NCBI RefSeq assembly: GCF_003286085.1
Contig: NW_020825321.1
Span: 310,001-374,000 of the forward strand
Direction: 5' to 3'
Source of the DNA: Drosophila persimilis
Taxonomy: Eukaryota; Arthropoda; Insecta; Diptera; Drosophilidae
DNA length: 64,000 bases
In this document: piece after piece, positions 10,177 to 20,736 of the stretch
Layout of the letters: each line of letters starts with the position of its first letter
Numbering within the stretch: the stretch's first letter is position 1
Notes under the pieces: model-generated
Told to the model about the DNA's origin: nothing
Databases searched by the model: none
The model's input: only the letters and a program-made list of their open reading frames with translations
Made by a program: the position numbers and the translations under genes

Positions 10177-11260
10177 TTGTGGTAAAAGTGGATGTGTGTA
10201 ACGTCCAGAAGGAATCGTTTCCGACCCCATAAAGTTTATATATTCTTGATCAGCATCAATAGCCGAGTCGATTGAGCCATGTCTGTCTGTCCGTCTGTCC
10301 GTCCGTCCGTCTGTCCGTCTGTCCGTCTGTCCGTCCCCTTCAGCGCCTAATGCTCAAAGACTATAAGAGCTAGAGCAACGATGTTTTAGATCCAGACTTC
10401 TGTGATATGTCACTGCTCCAAAAATATTTCAAAACTTTGCCCCGCCCACTTCCGCCCCCACAAAGGGCGAAAATCTGTGGCATCCACAATTTTAAAGATA
10501 CGAGAACACCAAAAACGCAGAATCGTAGAGAATGACCATATCTTTTAGACTGCGGAATCTGAATTGGATCGTATTATTATTATAGTCAGCATCAAGAAAA
10601 AAATTTCATTTTTTCTCGCCCTGTCTCTCTCTAACACACACGTAGCATAGGCGGCTTTGCTTAGAGTAAAACATTAGCGCCTAGATCTCAGAGACTATAA
10701 AAGCTAGAGCAACCAAATTTGGTATCCACACTCCTAATATATCGCACCGAGACGAGTTTGTTTCAATATTTCGCCACACCCCCTTCCGCCCCCGCAAAGA
10801 ATGCAAATCTGGGGATATTCACAAATCTCAGAGACTATTAAAGCTAGAGTAACCAAATTTGGTATCCGCACTTCTGTTAGATCTCACTATAAAACGTATA
10901 TCTCAAAATTTCGCCCCACCCCCTTCCGCCCACACAAAGGACGAAAATCTGTTGCATCCACAATATTGCAGATTTGAGAAAACTAAAAACGCAGAATCAT
11001 AGATAACGACCATATCTATCAGATTGCTGAATCTGGATCAGATCAGATCATTTTTATAGCGAAAGGAAACAAATCAATTTGCACTGGCTACGCAGCGTCC
11101 GACGTCACGCTCAGACTGATTTTCTGTCTCTCTCGCACGCACTCTTTGTCGTGTCGTTTAATATTAGCGGCGTCTGCCGGAGGAGAGCCATACTGACTTA
11201 GTATCGGGTATAACTGTAGAGTTGCGGTGTCCGCAGCAACTCACAACGTTCCCCCTCGTT
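10177..11260 (+). mobile_element. ISY/DINE-1-like element, near full length
   Basis: The longest uninterrupted direct copy, about 1.08 kb. It starts inside the 5' end (TTGTGGTAAAAG) and runs through the GTCC/GTCT microsatellite (10280-10335), three related blocks each with AAAGCTAGAG and a following cytosine-rich CCGCCC segment, the CTGTCTCTCTCGCACGCAC block, AGTATCGGGTATA and the terminal hairpin. No coding capacity. The three blocks look like internal duplications within the family. Confidence 0.88.
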
Positions 11261-11564
11261 TTGTACTGCTGTCGGTTTTAGTAGTCATGATCGACTACTC
11301 CATATGTTAACAGTGCAGAATTATTGCCTGTAACTTTGTTTTTAAGGTCTCCTAACCTTTGGATTACATCGCTGGTCAAATGACCAGCTTCAATCTTTTT
11401 AATCTCCCTTGCTATCGCTGCTTGAGCCTCTAATAGCTTAACTATTTGTTCCGACAACATCTTAGTTTAATTTTTATTTTTTTTACTTAATTAGGCTTAA
11501 AAACAATTTGAAATATGAGACTTATGAATTCTGCTTCTGCTGTTGTTGTTACTGCTGCCGCTGA
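11261..11564 (-). other. Small open frame, possible gag start of a BEL-like element
   Basis: A 60-codon minus-strand frame at 11278-11460 opens MLSEQIVKLLEAQAAIAREI. It is leucine-rich and helical, with a length and composition like the first part of a BEL/Pao gag. Upstream on the same strand is a glutamine-rich frame over the 51-bp repeat. No pol homology is nearby because the ISY-like copy begins at its 3' end. Identity is uncertain. Confidence 0.25.
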
Positions 11565-11700
11565 AGTCGCTGCTGCTGATACCGCTGTTGCTGCTGCTGG
11601 TGTTGCCTCTGCTTACGTCGCTGCTGCTGATATCGCTGTCGCTGCTGCTGGTGTTGCCTCTGCTTAAGTCGCTGTCGCTGATCTTCCTGTCGCTGCAGTT
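11565..11700. repeat. 51-bp tandem repeat, about 2.7 units
   Basis: Two adjacent 51-bp units (11565-11615 and 11616-11666) share the block GCTGGTGTTGCCTCTGCTTA and differ at a few bases. A third partial, degenerate unit follows to about 11700. Fifty-one is a multiple of three, and the minus strand is open in a glutamine/arginine-rich frame (repeats of CAG and CGA codons). Confidence 0.8.
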
Positions 11701-11845
11701 ATTGTTTCTGGCACAGTGGGCACACACAAACCCACTTATATATTCTATTTTTCTATATTTAAATTCTAGCCATTAAGCACTTTCGATGTTTCGGATTATT
11801 ATTTTTTCTCTTTCGATGTTCCGGCCTCGAAAACGCCACCGTCGC

Positions 11846-12090
11846 GAAAAATTTTTATTTTTCAATTACAATAGATATTTCGTTATCTATTAAAATACAG
11901 CCTGTCCAGCTCGTATTTTTCAAAATTATTAATTGAAACTTCCGTTTCATTAATTTTTATTTATTTTTTTTTGTATTTTCCGATCACAATAGATATACCC
12001 AGTTATCTATTAAAAATACAGCCTGTTTAGCTCGTATTTTTCCAAATTATTAATTGAAACTCTCGTTTCATTAATTTATTTTATACTCTG
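11846..12090. repeat. Tandem duplication of about 125 bp
   Basis: Two consecutive copies (about 11848-11967 and 11974-12088) share ACAATAGATAT, GTTATCTATTAAAA, TACAGCCTGT, AGCTCGTATTTTTC and TTAATTGAAAC in order. No open frame. It sits immediately before an ISY-like copy. Confidence 0.8.
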
Positions 12091-12940
12091 TTCCTTCCTA
12101 TAGGAGGGAAATCAAAGTTTTTATACCCGATACTCAAAATGAGTATTGGGGTATATTAGATTTGTGGTAAAAGTGGATGTGTGTAACGTCCAGAAGGAAT
12201 CGTTTCCGACCCCATAAAGTATATATATTCTTGATCAGCATCAATAGCCGAGTCGATTGAGCCATGTCTGTCTGTCCGTCCGTCCGTCTGTCCGTCTGTC
12301 CGTCCGTCCGTCTGTCCGTCTGTCCGTCTGTCCGTCCCCTTCAGCGCCTAATGCTCAAAGACTATAAGAGCTAGAGCAACGGTGTTTTGGATCCAGACTT
12401 CTGTGATATGTCACTGCTACAAAAATATTTCAAAACTTTGCCCCGCCCACTTCCGCCCCCACAAAGGGCGAAAATCTGTGGCATCCACAATTTTCAAGAT
12501 ACGATAAAACCAAAAACGCAGAATCGTAGAGAATGGCCATATCTTTTAGACTGCAGAATTAAATCGTATTATTATTATAGCCAGCATCAAGAAAACAATT
12601 TCATTTTTTCTCGCCCTGTTTCTCTCTAACACACACGTAGCATAGGCGGCTTTCCTTAGAGTAAAACATTAGCGCCTAGATCTCAGAGACTATAAAAGCT
12701 AGAGCAACCAAATTTGGTATCCACACTCCTAATATATCAGACCGAGACGGGTTTGTTTCAAAATTTCGCCACACCCCCTTCCGCCCCCGCAAATAATATG
12801 TAATAATATGCCCCGCAGGTGGTAATATGTGTGCTTTTAGTGCGTTTCGCTTTTCCATTAGATTTACTCGCCGCCCAGCTCTCTCCCAGATCCGACCTGA
12901 CTTGTAGCGTGCGAAAGATACTTGCATCTATTATATAAAG

Positions 12941-14275
12941 ATGGCCTCACCTGTGCTGAGATGGATGTGGCTGATGCTTGCCCTGGGCCTTTCGCCCATT
13001 GCCATGGCCTGGATGGCACACTTTCGGCCATCCAGCCTCACGCTGCGCATGGAGAAGGGCGATCGGGTTTCGCTCACTCTGGAGAACGTGCCGCCGTCAA
13101 CGTTGCAGCGCCCCCAGCGATATGTCTTCCGCCTGGAGAGTGCCGCCAATGACCTGGCCAGTGTGCCCGAGGAGAACTCCACCATAGCGGTGGATCTGTT
13201 GAATCCGGACACACGAGACTGGACGGGCGACATCCAGGTGAATGCCCACTTTCTGGGCGAGACCAAGATCACAGTCCGTCTGTTTGACAACATGTCGAAC
13301 AGCAGCCAGCTGCCGACGCAGGGCAGCAACGACAGCACGCTAGACGTGAAGGTGCAGCGGCCGAGCCGTGTGGTGGATCATGTCTTCATCGGCTCCATCG
13401 TCCTGCTTATGTCGCTGCTGTACATAAACTTTGGGGCCGCCCTCAATCTAGATGTGCTGCGGGGATTGGTGACGCGACCAGTCGGTCCCTGCATCGGATT
13501 CGTTATGCAGGTGGTGGGTATGCCGCTGCTAAGCTACGCTCTGGGAGTATTCATATTCCCCGAGGCCCCGGCCATGCAGCTGGGCCTCTTCTTCACGGGA
13601 ATCTCGCCCAGCGGCGGGGCATCCAATACCTGGTCTGCGGTGCTGGGCGGCAACATTCATCTCTCGGTGCTAATGACAACGGTTAGCAATGTGGCCGCCT
13701 TTGTCACGATGCCGCTGTGGATTTTCACACTCGGACAGCTGATCTTTGAGCGGGCCGGGATGCAGGTTCCATACGGAACGATTGCCACTTACTGTGCCTG
13801 CCTCATCATACCTCTGCTGATGGGCTTGGCTGTACAGAAGCGTTCGCCACGCCTCACGCGAGTTCTCGTGCGCCTGTTGAAGCCCATCTCTGCCTGCCTC
13901 ATCCTGTTCATTGTGATATTTGCGATCATCACGAACTTTTATCTATTCTATCTGTTCTCCTGGCAGATTGCTGTGGCCGGCATGGCCCTTCCCGGACTAG
14001 GCTACATTTTTGCCTGGCTGGCTGCCAAGCTGCTGCATCAGACCGCCGCCGATGCCCTGACCATTGCCATCGAAACGGGCATACAGAACACGGGCATTGC
14101 CATCTTCCTGCTGACCACCACGCTCGAGTCGCCGCAGTCGGATCTCACCACAGTGGTGCCCGTGTCGGTGGCCGTGATGACACCGCTTCCCCTGCTCGTC
14201 ATTTATCTCTACAATCGCTGCTGTCGCCCCAAGCCGGATGAGGTGGCTGCAGGAGAGTCCCAGCGCATTGTTTGA
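12941..14275 (+). CDS. SLC10-family (bile acid/sodium symporter-like) membrane protein
   Basis: 444 codons, complete and free of stops. The first 24 residues form a cleavable signal peptide. An extracellular beta-rich domain (about 25-140) follows, as in the P3/SLC10A3 and SLC10A5 branch, and then about nine membrane spans (about 148-430). Family signatures are visible: SGGASN at about 224-229, where ASBT/NTCP proteins have a GGTASN-type loop, an LSVLMTT segment after it, and ETGIQNTGIA at about 378-387, which matches the ETG(M/I)QN sodium-site helix of the family. It probably acts at the plasma membrane or an internal membrane; the substrate is unknown. GC-rich codon usage contrasts with the AT-rich transposons. 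The ATG lies in a usable context (AAAGATGG). The parent gene was not identified. Confidence 0.88.
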   Translation: MASPVLRWMWLMLALGLSPIAMAWMAHFRPSSLTLRMEKGDRVSLTLENVPPSTLQRPQRYVFRLESAANDLASVPEENSTIAVDLLNPDTRDWTGDIQVNAHFLGETKITVRLFDNMSNSSQLPTQGSNDSTLDVKVQRPSRVVDHVFIGSIVLLMSLLYINFGAALNLDVLRGLVTRPVGPCIGFVMQVVGMPLLSYALGVFIFPEAPAMQLGLFFTGISPSGGASNTWSAVLGGNIHLSVLMTTVSNVAAFVTMPLWIFTLGQLIFERAGMQVPYGTIATYCACLIIPLLMGLAVQKRSPRLTRVLVRLLKPISACLILFIVIFAIITNFYLFYLFSWQIAVAGMALPGLGYIFAWLAAKLLHQTAADALTIAIETGIQNTGIAIFLLTTTLESPQSDLTTVVPVSVAVMTPLPLLVIYLYNRCCRPKPDEVAAGESQRIV

Positions 14276-14482
14276 GGGAAATTCAGCGGCATTTGTGTAT
14301 CTTTATATTTGTTTCATTCATCCGATTGTACATATCTGTATTATATATATACATATCTTTTACATAGCGGCTTGCAATGGTATGCCGCCGAAGAGGTAGC
14401 TTTATAGGCCAAGCCGATTATTATACTATAGAAAATATCTTAGTGATACGATTATTCCACACTCTTCCACGTATTATTTGAT

Positions 14483-14488
14483 AATAAA
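14483..14488 (+). promoter_or_regulatory. Polyadenylation signal of the SLC10-type gene
   Basis: AATAAA about 210 bases after the stop codon. The ISY-like sequence resumes about 15 bases later, after a short A run, which is where the cleaved and tailed transcript would end. Confidence 0.7.
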
Positions 14489-14965
14489 GAAACCCTCAAA
14501 AAAGGATGCAAATCTGGGGATATTCACAAATCTCAGAGACTATTAAAGCTAGAGTAACCAAATTTGGTATCCGCACTTCTGTTAGATCTCACTATAAAGC
14601 GTTTATCTCAAAATTTCGCCCCACCCCCTTCCGCCCACACAAAGGACGAAAATCTGTTGCATCCACAATATTGCAGATTTGAGAAAACTAAAAACGCAGA
14701 ATCATAGATAACGACCATATCTATCAGACTGCTGAATCTGGATCAGATCAGATAATTTTTGTAGCCAAAAGGAACAAATCAATTTGCATTGGCTACGCAG
14801 CGCCCGACGTCACGCTCAGACTGATTTTCTGTCTCTCTCGCACGCACTCTTTGTCGTGTCGTTTAATATTAGCGGCGTCTGCCGGAGGAGAGCCATACTG
14901 ACTTAGTATCGGGTATAACTGTAGAGTTGCGGTGTCCGCAGCAACTCACAACGTTCCCCCTCGTT

Positions 14966-15770
14966 TATTTTGGATGTGATCGCTACCGGACATCGAATAA
15001 ATTCTCAAAAATCAAATAGAGTGTCCTTGTTACAAGAAAACAATTTGGGTTGTGGTAAATCCTTTTCAAAGGACGAAAAATCGACAATAAAAGCCTCGAA
15101 GGAAGTAGGTCCATCAATAATGAAAATAAGTGATAAAATTGGAAAAAATTAGTTGTGTTATGAGTGATTTCATAAAGAACGGGTCAAATTATGACAAAAA
15201 AATAAAAATCCGAAACAAAATTGCTACTTCCGAGACCTCTATGAGATCTCATCTGCGAGCCGCATCTAAAAAACACGACTTAAACTCGATTTAAAAATCT
15301 AAAACTGTACTTTAAGCTAGTGCTAAATATATAATAAAACATGTTTTTTTGAATACTCCACACCATAAGAGACTATAATTAATACAAAAAAAAAAAACAC
15401 CTCAACTTTGTTGCATACTTGATGAACTCGACTTAATGAAAAATTAACTGGTCCACGCCGTTTTAGGATATTGCTCACCACAGAATAATAGCGCTCACAC
15501 TGCTGTGAAAACGATCCAATTGTAATTATTCTTTACTCCTCACTTCCTGTACTTCCTTGAGTCCTTATAAATATAAAAAAGAAACCCTTATGTCCCTTCA
15601 AATTTATATTTTTGTTCCTTTGAAAATGCTATATAGCGACAGTCTTTACTCCACGCCATATGGATATGCAAAAGTACGGTTGTATTCTAAGTTTTCGTCC
15701 GTTGGCTGAGGTTTTTTATCATTTATTTTTATTATTGATGGACCTACTTCCTTATATGCTTATATGCTTA
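14966..15770. other. No recognised gene
   Basis: AT-rich with only short frames (a 60-codon lysine/serine-rich frame at 14970-15152). A run of A at about 15389 and several ATAATAAAA signals suggest old retroelement debris, but no family was recognised. Confidence 0.4.
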
Positions 15771-15921
15771 TATGCTACTTTAGGTACCCCGTTTATCACA
15801 AATTTTATATTTAATTCATCTATGTTTACAACAATTTTGGTGTTATTTGTCCTCTTCCCTATTCCCATGTCCTTCTTTTTGATATTACACTTTGAAACCT
15901 TACAGAATAAAAATACTTTTT
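15771..15921 (-). mobile_element. Fragment of the CR1-like LINE
   Basis: About 150 bp nearly matching 7462-7632 of the LINE ORF2 in the same orientation, sharing GGTACCCCGTTTATCACAAA and TTTGAAACCTTACAGAATAA. It has point changes and a deletion of about 20 bp near CTATTCCCA. Confidence 0.88.
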
Positions 15922-16209
15922 CCCTTTGTCCTTTAAAATCTTATAATGCTGTCGTCGGACGATAGTTTGACCGCAATAGGCGGCTAGTATTAATATAGTA
16001 TTTTATGTATATCGATAACTAGTTGAATTCAAGCCACGAATGAACGGGAATATTTTCGGCGACCATGAGGTGCCGCGATAATTTAAGCTTCCTTTTTACT
16101 GTCGTGTTTGCAGCAGGAGGACATACTGCGGTAAGAGTTATTGGCTCCAGTTAATAGGTTATGTATAATAAAACAAAATAGAATAAAACAGCATCTGATT
16201 CAGCATCGC
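15922..16209. other. No recognised gene
   Basis: Short spacer between the LINE fragment and the BEL remnant. It may include the BEL leader, but no primer-binding site was identified. Confidence 0.35.
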
Positions 16210-16232
16210 CAGGGGCAAGAGCCCAGAACAAT

Positions 16233-16829
16233 GTGAGTACGCCCATCGATACTGTAATACCTAACGGGGTCGGTGCGAGCAGTGCTGCGTCACAGCTGAC
16301 GCCAGCTTGGAGTGGACCGTTATTGTCTGTAAGTAGCGGTGTGCCACCTCACGGGGTCGGAGTGAGCAGTACAGCATGCTCGCAGCCGCCATCTTATAGC
16401 GCACCACCGCTGCTCGCGAGTAGCAGCTATTTCACGCCATATTGTGCAAACAGCACAGCGCAGTCAGCGCATGGAGTTGTGCCGCCGGGTGTTGGCATCT
16501 ACAACGACGCCGACGCCACTAGCTGGATCCTACGCCTGGACGACACCAAATGGAAGCAGTAGAAACTATATGCCCCGCAAGCTGCCCGATCTGCCAGTAT
16601 GTGGAGGTCAGCCCGAGAATCGGCCGATCTTCCTTTGTGCATACACTGAAACAACGCAAGCGTACAACTTTACAGATATGGAAAAAAACCAACGCTTGTT
16701 GAAAGCACGGATGGATAAAGCCCGCGAGCCCGTCAAGTCTCTCCCATTTTATACAAGCAACGTGAGCGCTGTTGTGGAGCAGCTACGTTTCGATATGGGC
16801 GACCGGATAAGCTTATACGCAGCCAGCTG
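16233..16829 (+). pseudogene. BEL A gag remnant
   Basis: The first frame (16233-16562) is proline/serine/alanine-rich with repeated GVG(A/V)S(S) motifs. At about 16560 the reading passes to another frame with MPRKLPDLPVCGG and RPIFLCAYTETTQAYNFTD, which resembles the BEL gag domain that starts LPKL.LPxF.G and contains W..F. It is interrupted at 16830 by a stop. No zinc knuckle is visible in the next 300 bp, which is largely out of frame. Confidence 0.6.
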
Positions 16830-17200
16830 AGTCGAATACGAGAGGTGCCAAATATTTAGGAGCACAACCTGGTGAAGATTATTCCCTTCGCAGCCCGCGT
16901 GAGTAGTCTCACTGCCTTTTTGATAGAGTACGCTAACGTGGTGTGTACTATCGTGCACATCGAAGGGAAGGAGCCAAGGCGTCGATTGCTACATGCAAGC
17001 ATTGACCAAGACTGACACGAGCAACAAAGCAGCCGTCTCAGGAGTTGTCCAATCTGTGGAGGGCAACATGCAGTTAAATGCAGCGGAGACTTCAACGGAG
17101 CTTCTACACCAGGCAGGTGGAGGTGTCTGAGGAGGCATCGACTATGCTTTTCATGCCTACGAAGTGGTCACATGACTAGATCCGCCTACTGTTCCGGCGG

Positions 17201-17449
17201 GTGGATACATACGCACTTTTGGATGAAGGATCATCTGTTACGATGATCGACGATTCTCTCAGGAATGATCTAGGAGTGCAAGGTGAGCGTCGATATCTGA
17301 ATATTCAGTGGCTTGGAGGTAGATCCTCCAGGGAGCTTTCTAACGTGATAAGCCTGCAAATAAGTGGAGTAGGCAAGTCAACTCGCCATGCGTTGCGAAA
17401 CGTGTATTCCGTTTCGAACCTGAGCCTGCCGATACAGACTCTAGGCTGA
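17201..17449 (+). pseudogene. BEL A protease remnant
   Basis: 82 codons with ALLDEGSSVTMID, the catalytic D(E/S)GS motif of BEL aspartic proteases, followed by LGVQGERRYLNIQWLGG. A stop at 17449 separates it from the polymerase portion, which resumes in another frame at about 17526. Confidence 0.75.
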
Positions 17450-17525
17450 CGAGATATTCAAGGCGTAGATAAGGATGCCAGCCTGCCAATGAGGCCCTAC
17501 AGCAAATCAGTGCCGAAGATACTCA

Positions 17526-18084
17526 TTGGATCACGGACACTTAGGATTTCCACTTAGATCGAGACGGTTTGCCAGACAGGGAGCGTATGCGGCTGCAACC
17601 GAGCTGGGCTGGGTTGTCTTTGGGCCGGTAAGTGGGAAATCAAACATGCCTTCACCACGGTCTTGCCTCCTAGCTGTGTCACTGGAGGACACTATTCAGA
17701 GGATGGTGGAAGACTATTTCGATGTCGAGAACTTCGGCGTGAAGCCCGCGCCACCAGTTGCAGGCAGCGACGACGAGCGGGCGCAGAAGATACTCGAAGA
17801 TACTACGGTGAGATTGGGCCAACGTTACCAGACAGGACTACTATGGAAGGATAACCACATTGTGCTGCCACGGAGCTTCGATATGGCGTACAAGCGGTTG
17901 GTCAACGTCGAGAAGAAGATGAAGCGCAACGGGTCGTTCGCGCAGGAATACACCAGGATCATCAAGGATTACGTGTCTAAAGGATACGCTCGACGTCTAG
18001 AGCGTAACGAGGTTCCAGTGGAAAGCAACAGGCTATGGTATTTGCCACACTTTGGAGTTAAAAACCCGAACAAGCCGGCTGTGC
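17526..18084 (+). pseudogene. BEL A N-terminal reverse transcriptase remnant
   Basis: A continuous frame carrying ELGWVVFGPVSG, the linker DDERAQKILEDT, TGLLWKDNHIVLP and WYLPHFGVKNPNKP, all typical of the region just before the RT core in BEL/Pao polyproteins. Homology stops at about 18075, exactly where RLVWDAAA-type sequence would be expected, and the frame then runs into unrelated DNA. Confidence 0.82.
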
Positions 18085-18798
18085 TCTTTCATTTTAGAGA
18101 AGGTGCGCAGAGGGCGAAGACATTGGTGCAATTGCTGACCATCAAAATAAACTTATCCATAATAAACAAACATATATGTAAGAGGGAGTGGGCCCGCTGG
18201 CCTATTGAGGGGGCAGCGAGGATAAGCAACAGCAGTAATAACAGCAGCAGAGTAACAGCTGATGAGCATCACCAGCAGTAGTAACAGTAGCAGCAACAGC
18301 AGTAGTAACAGCAGCAGATCAACAGCGGACAGAGAAGAAGAGGAACTGAGCGAAGCAGTGAAAAGGAGAGAACAGCAGCATACGTACGCGACTCAAGCAG
18401 CAGCAGAAAATCAGCAGAAATAAGCCGTAACATTAAGAACTTTTGTAAGCACACAAACCAGGCCACCGCGATAATAATACGAATAAACAATACTCTAAAT
18501 AATATCTGACTCAGCACTTTTTGTCCCTTTTATTACCTATAAATAAGAATCAATTTTACCAATAAAGTCAGTATCAGAAACAGTACTACAACTGCCTGTC
18601 ACTCATCTTCCATCGCAATCATCAGAGGCTGTCGCCGTGTATTCAGACCCTCCTTTGCGCACTGTAGGATACCCACTCCGCAGTCCAACTTGTTCAAGTT
18701 CTAGTTGAGACGGCCAAACTCTAGACGGCCTATGTACGTTATGCAACCCAGCTTCCCACACACACATTAACAGTGATGAAAAAGGAATCCTGACATCT
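18085..18798. repeat. Foreign segment with CAG/GTA-rich simple sequence inside BEL A
   Basis: About 0.7 kb unrelated to BEL, with a CAGCAG/AGTAACAGC-rich tract at about 18225-18320 and 18372-18420. It replaces roughly 100 codons of RT core, so it is an insertion with deletion. An AATAAA-like signal occurs near 18560. No coding potential recognised. Confidence 0.6.
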
Positions 18799-19364
18799 AC
18801 GAGATGATCGTAATGACCTTTGAAGCAGCCTACTCGCCAAGGGCTGCGCATTACGTGAAGACTGTGAATGCTGAACAGTTTCGACATTCGGATCCAAAAG
18901 CAGTCAAGGCCATCATCGACTGCCATTATGTGGACGACTATGTGGACAGCTTTGCTACCGAGAGCGTATCTACCCGAGTGAAGGAGATACATGCGAACGC
19001 TGGATTTGAGTTGTGCCAGTTTTCATCCAGCTCACCAGTTGTGGAGGCGGCATTGGGCCCCCCAGGACGAGGCGTGAGCGTCGGATGGTATGAGGCTGAA
19101 CAGAAGATTCTCGGAATGTGTTGGCAGGCAGCCACGGACGGCTTCAGGTTCACTGTGAAGTATCATCGAGTTCCAAGCAGTGTTTTGAACGGGGATCGAG
19201 TCCCTACCAAAAGGGGATTTTTGAGCTTTGTCATGTCCACGTTTGATCCCCTGGGATTCCTGTGTTGCCTAATGATAACAGCGAAATTGTTGCTACAAGA
19301 GATTTGGAGGCAGCAGATCCAGTGGGAGAACCACTTCCGGACGAGATATACAAAGCCTTTGTGA
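18799..19364 (+). pseudogene. BEL A reverse transcriptase core remnant
   Basis: The frame has MIVMTFEAAYSPRAAHYVKT, then the catalytic YVDDYVDS at about 18940, then ILGMCW and STFDPLGFLCCLMITAKLLLQ. These are the BEL RT palm and connection blocks (MTFGA.CSP..A, YVDD, LG..W, FDPLG). An ordered start is missing because of the 18085-18798 replacement, and the frame breaks at 19364. Confidence 0.85.
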
Positions 19365-20230
19365 ACTGGCGCAAGGAAATGGACCCCGTGGGACAGTTCC
19401 GATGTACTCGCTATTACTTCAGGCGTGGACTCGTGAAGGCTATAGAAATGCGCGTCTTCGTGGATGCAAGTCAGTCTGCACTCGCGGCAGTGGCTTACTG
19501 GAGGGTCACGTGGCGTTCGCAATGCCACGTGGACCTCAGTCAGAAGCCACGTTGGCTAGGTGGCCCATTTTTGAGGCAGCCAGCGGGCAGCTGGCCGCAG
19601 GCTGAAGCCGGCTTTGAACGAATTCCGGATGACAACGATGAATAGGAGATGCCAAGTGAGTTTTCGTTGGTTGCAACGAACGACTTTTGTATTTCTTTTC
19701 AGAGATTCTCAAGCTACAGTTGGCTACTCAGGACTACAACCTGGGTCTTAAGGTTCACGCACCGGTTCCGTGGACAAAGAAAAGAGCTTGAGGAGTACGG
19801 CCTCACTGCAGCAGAGTGTGAGGCCGCGGAGAACCTGTTGTTCAGACAGGCACAACGGGAGGCGTTTCCGAACGAGATGCGGTCGACAGAAAACGGCAAG
19901 ACGGTTGCCAGTGTATGCGACATTCGAGGACTGGCGCCATACTTTGATGGAAATGGAGTTCTGCAAGCATACGGCAGAGTGGATGCCGCATTGTGTATGC
20001 CCTACAGTCCGAGGAGGCCGATAATCCTTTCACACAAGCACAGTCTTACGGAGATGATTGTGCATCATTTCCACGCCAAGATGAAGCATCAAAATGTGGA
20101 TGCTACAATTGCGGAGATCCGGACAAAGTTCTGGATTACGAAGCTGAGACGTGTACTACGGAATACGATCTCAGTATGCAACATGTGAAAGTTGCGTCGG
20201 GCGCGGGCAGCGCCGCCAATAATGGGACCC
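19365..20230 (+). pseudogene. BEL A RNase H and integrase remnant
   Basis: The RNase H part is visible in another frame (VFVDASQSALAAVAYWRV at about 19455), then degenerates. The integrase N-terminal part is in the 19649-20188 frame: RGLAPYFDGNGVLQAYGRVD, then MIVHHFHAKMKHQNVDATIAEI and KFWITKLRRVLR, which is the H...H..H half of the BEL zinc-binding domain. The C..C half lies near 20170-20190, and the catalytic core is missing. Confidence 0.72.
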
Positions 20231-20329
20231 CTACCGAAGGATCGCTTGGAGGCTAATAGTTGGCCATTTAAGAATACATACGCAAGGGAAGTCTACAAAC
20301 GAGCCGATTCATTCAAACGATCAGACGCG

Positions 20330-20614
20330 CTAGTCTCCTCCAATCATAAATTTGTTACCCAGTTGGGCCAGAAGATTGCCAAAATCAGTGCGTGACCAGG
20401 GAATCGATGGGGGTAAATAGGCTGCAGCAATGAGGATCTCTCCGCGTAGTGTCGACACCATGACCGCCGCAAGCTGAATCAGCCCCAATTGCACAGCTTG
20501 ATGGTGGTAGTGGGAAATATCCTTCCGAACGAGTACAGCTGCTCCTCCTCTGGCTCTGTTGGATGGGTGGTCGGCTCTATATCCGTGGAGCGTGTAGTTA
20601 TACCCGATACTCAA
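20330..20614 (-). pseudogene. Jockey-like LINE endonuclease fragment
   Basis: 94 codons: YNYTLHGYRADHPSNRARGG, then AAVLVRKDI, IAAAYLPPS and FMIGGD. These are successive endonuclease blocks (RGG.A..V, Y.PP, GGDFN) of the Jockey group. The frame ends in a stop where the FNAK block should follow, and the 5' side is cut by an ISY-like fragment. It differs from the LINE at 5902-10118. Confidence 0.82.
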
Positions 20615-20735
20615 AATGAGTATGGGGGTATATTAGATTTGTGGTAAAAGTGGATGTGTGTAACGTCCAGAAGGAATCCTTTCCGACCCCATAAAGAACA
20701 TATATTCTGGATCAGCATCAATAGCCGAGTCGATT
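20598..20735 (+). mobile_element. ISY/DINE-1-like 5' fragment
   Basis: Matches the first about 137 bp of the family, from TATACCCGATACTC to GAGTCGATTG. Further sequence is replaced by the LTR-like block that follows. Confidence 0.88.
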
Positions 20736-20736
20736 G

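Larger units (their letters stand above)
12794..14503 (+). mobile_element. Probable processed retrocopy inserted in an ISY-like element
   Basis: A 1.71-kb block unlike anything else in the window interrupts the ISY-like element with no loss at the joint. It contains a 5' leader of about 147 bp, one uninterrupted ORF, a 3' leader with AATAAA at 14483-14488, and then a run of six A at the right junction. A single exon with a polyadenylation signal just before a short A run at the joint is what an L1-type retrocopy looks like. The A tract is short and the target duplication is at most the ambiguous AAA, so a DNA-level insertion is not excluded. Confidence 0.65.
12118..14965 (+). mobile_element. 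ISY/DINE-1-like element split by a gene-bearing insertion
   Basis: The 5' part is 12118-12793 and the 3' part is 14504-14965. The break falls inside the string CCCGCAAA|GGATG (compare CCGCAAAGGATG at 62857 and CCGCAAAGAATG at 10793), so the two halves rejoin exactly. The element therefore predates the 12794-14503 insertion. The terminal hairpin and the CCCCCTCGTT end are intact. Confidence 0.9.
16210..20230 (+). mobile_element. Decayed BEL/Pao retrotransposon A
   Basis: Remnants of gag, protease, reverse transcriptase, RNase H and integrase in the BEL order on the plus strand, scattered over several frames. A foreign segment replaces part of the RT (18085-18798). No LTR pair is recognisable. 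The right end is cut by a minus-strand LINE fragment. Confidence 0.8.

Noticed and set aside
12931-13338. Minus-strand frame of 135 codons opposite the SLC10-type gene
   Set aside because: It lies entirely antisense to the confidently identified gene, whose GC-rich third positions open shadow frames; no homology or independent signals.
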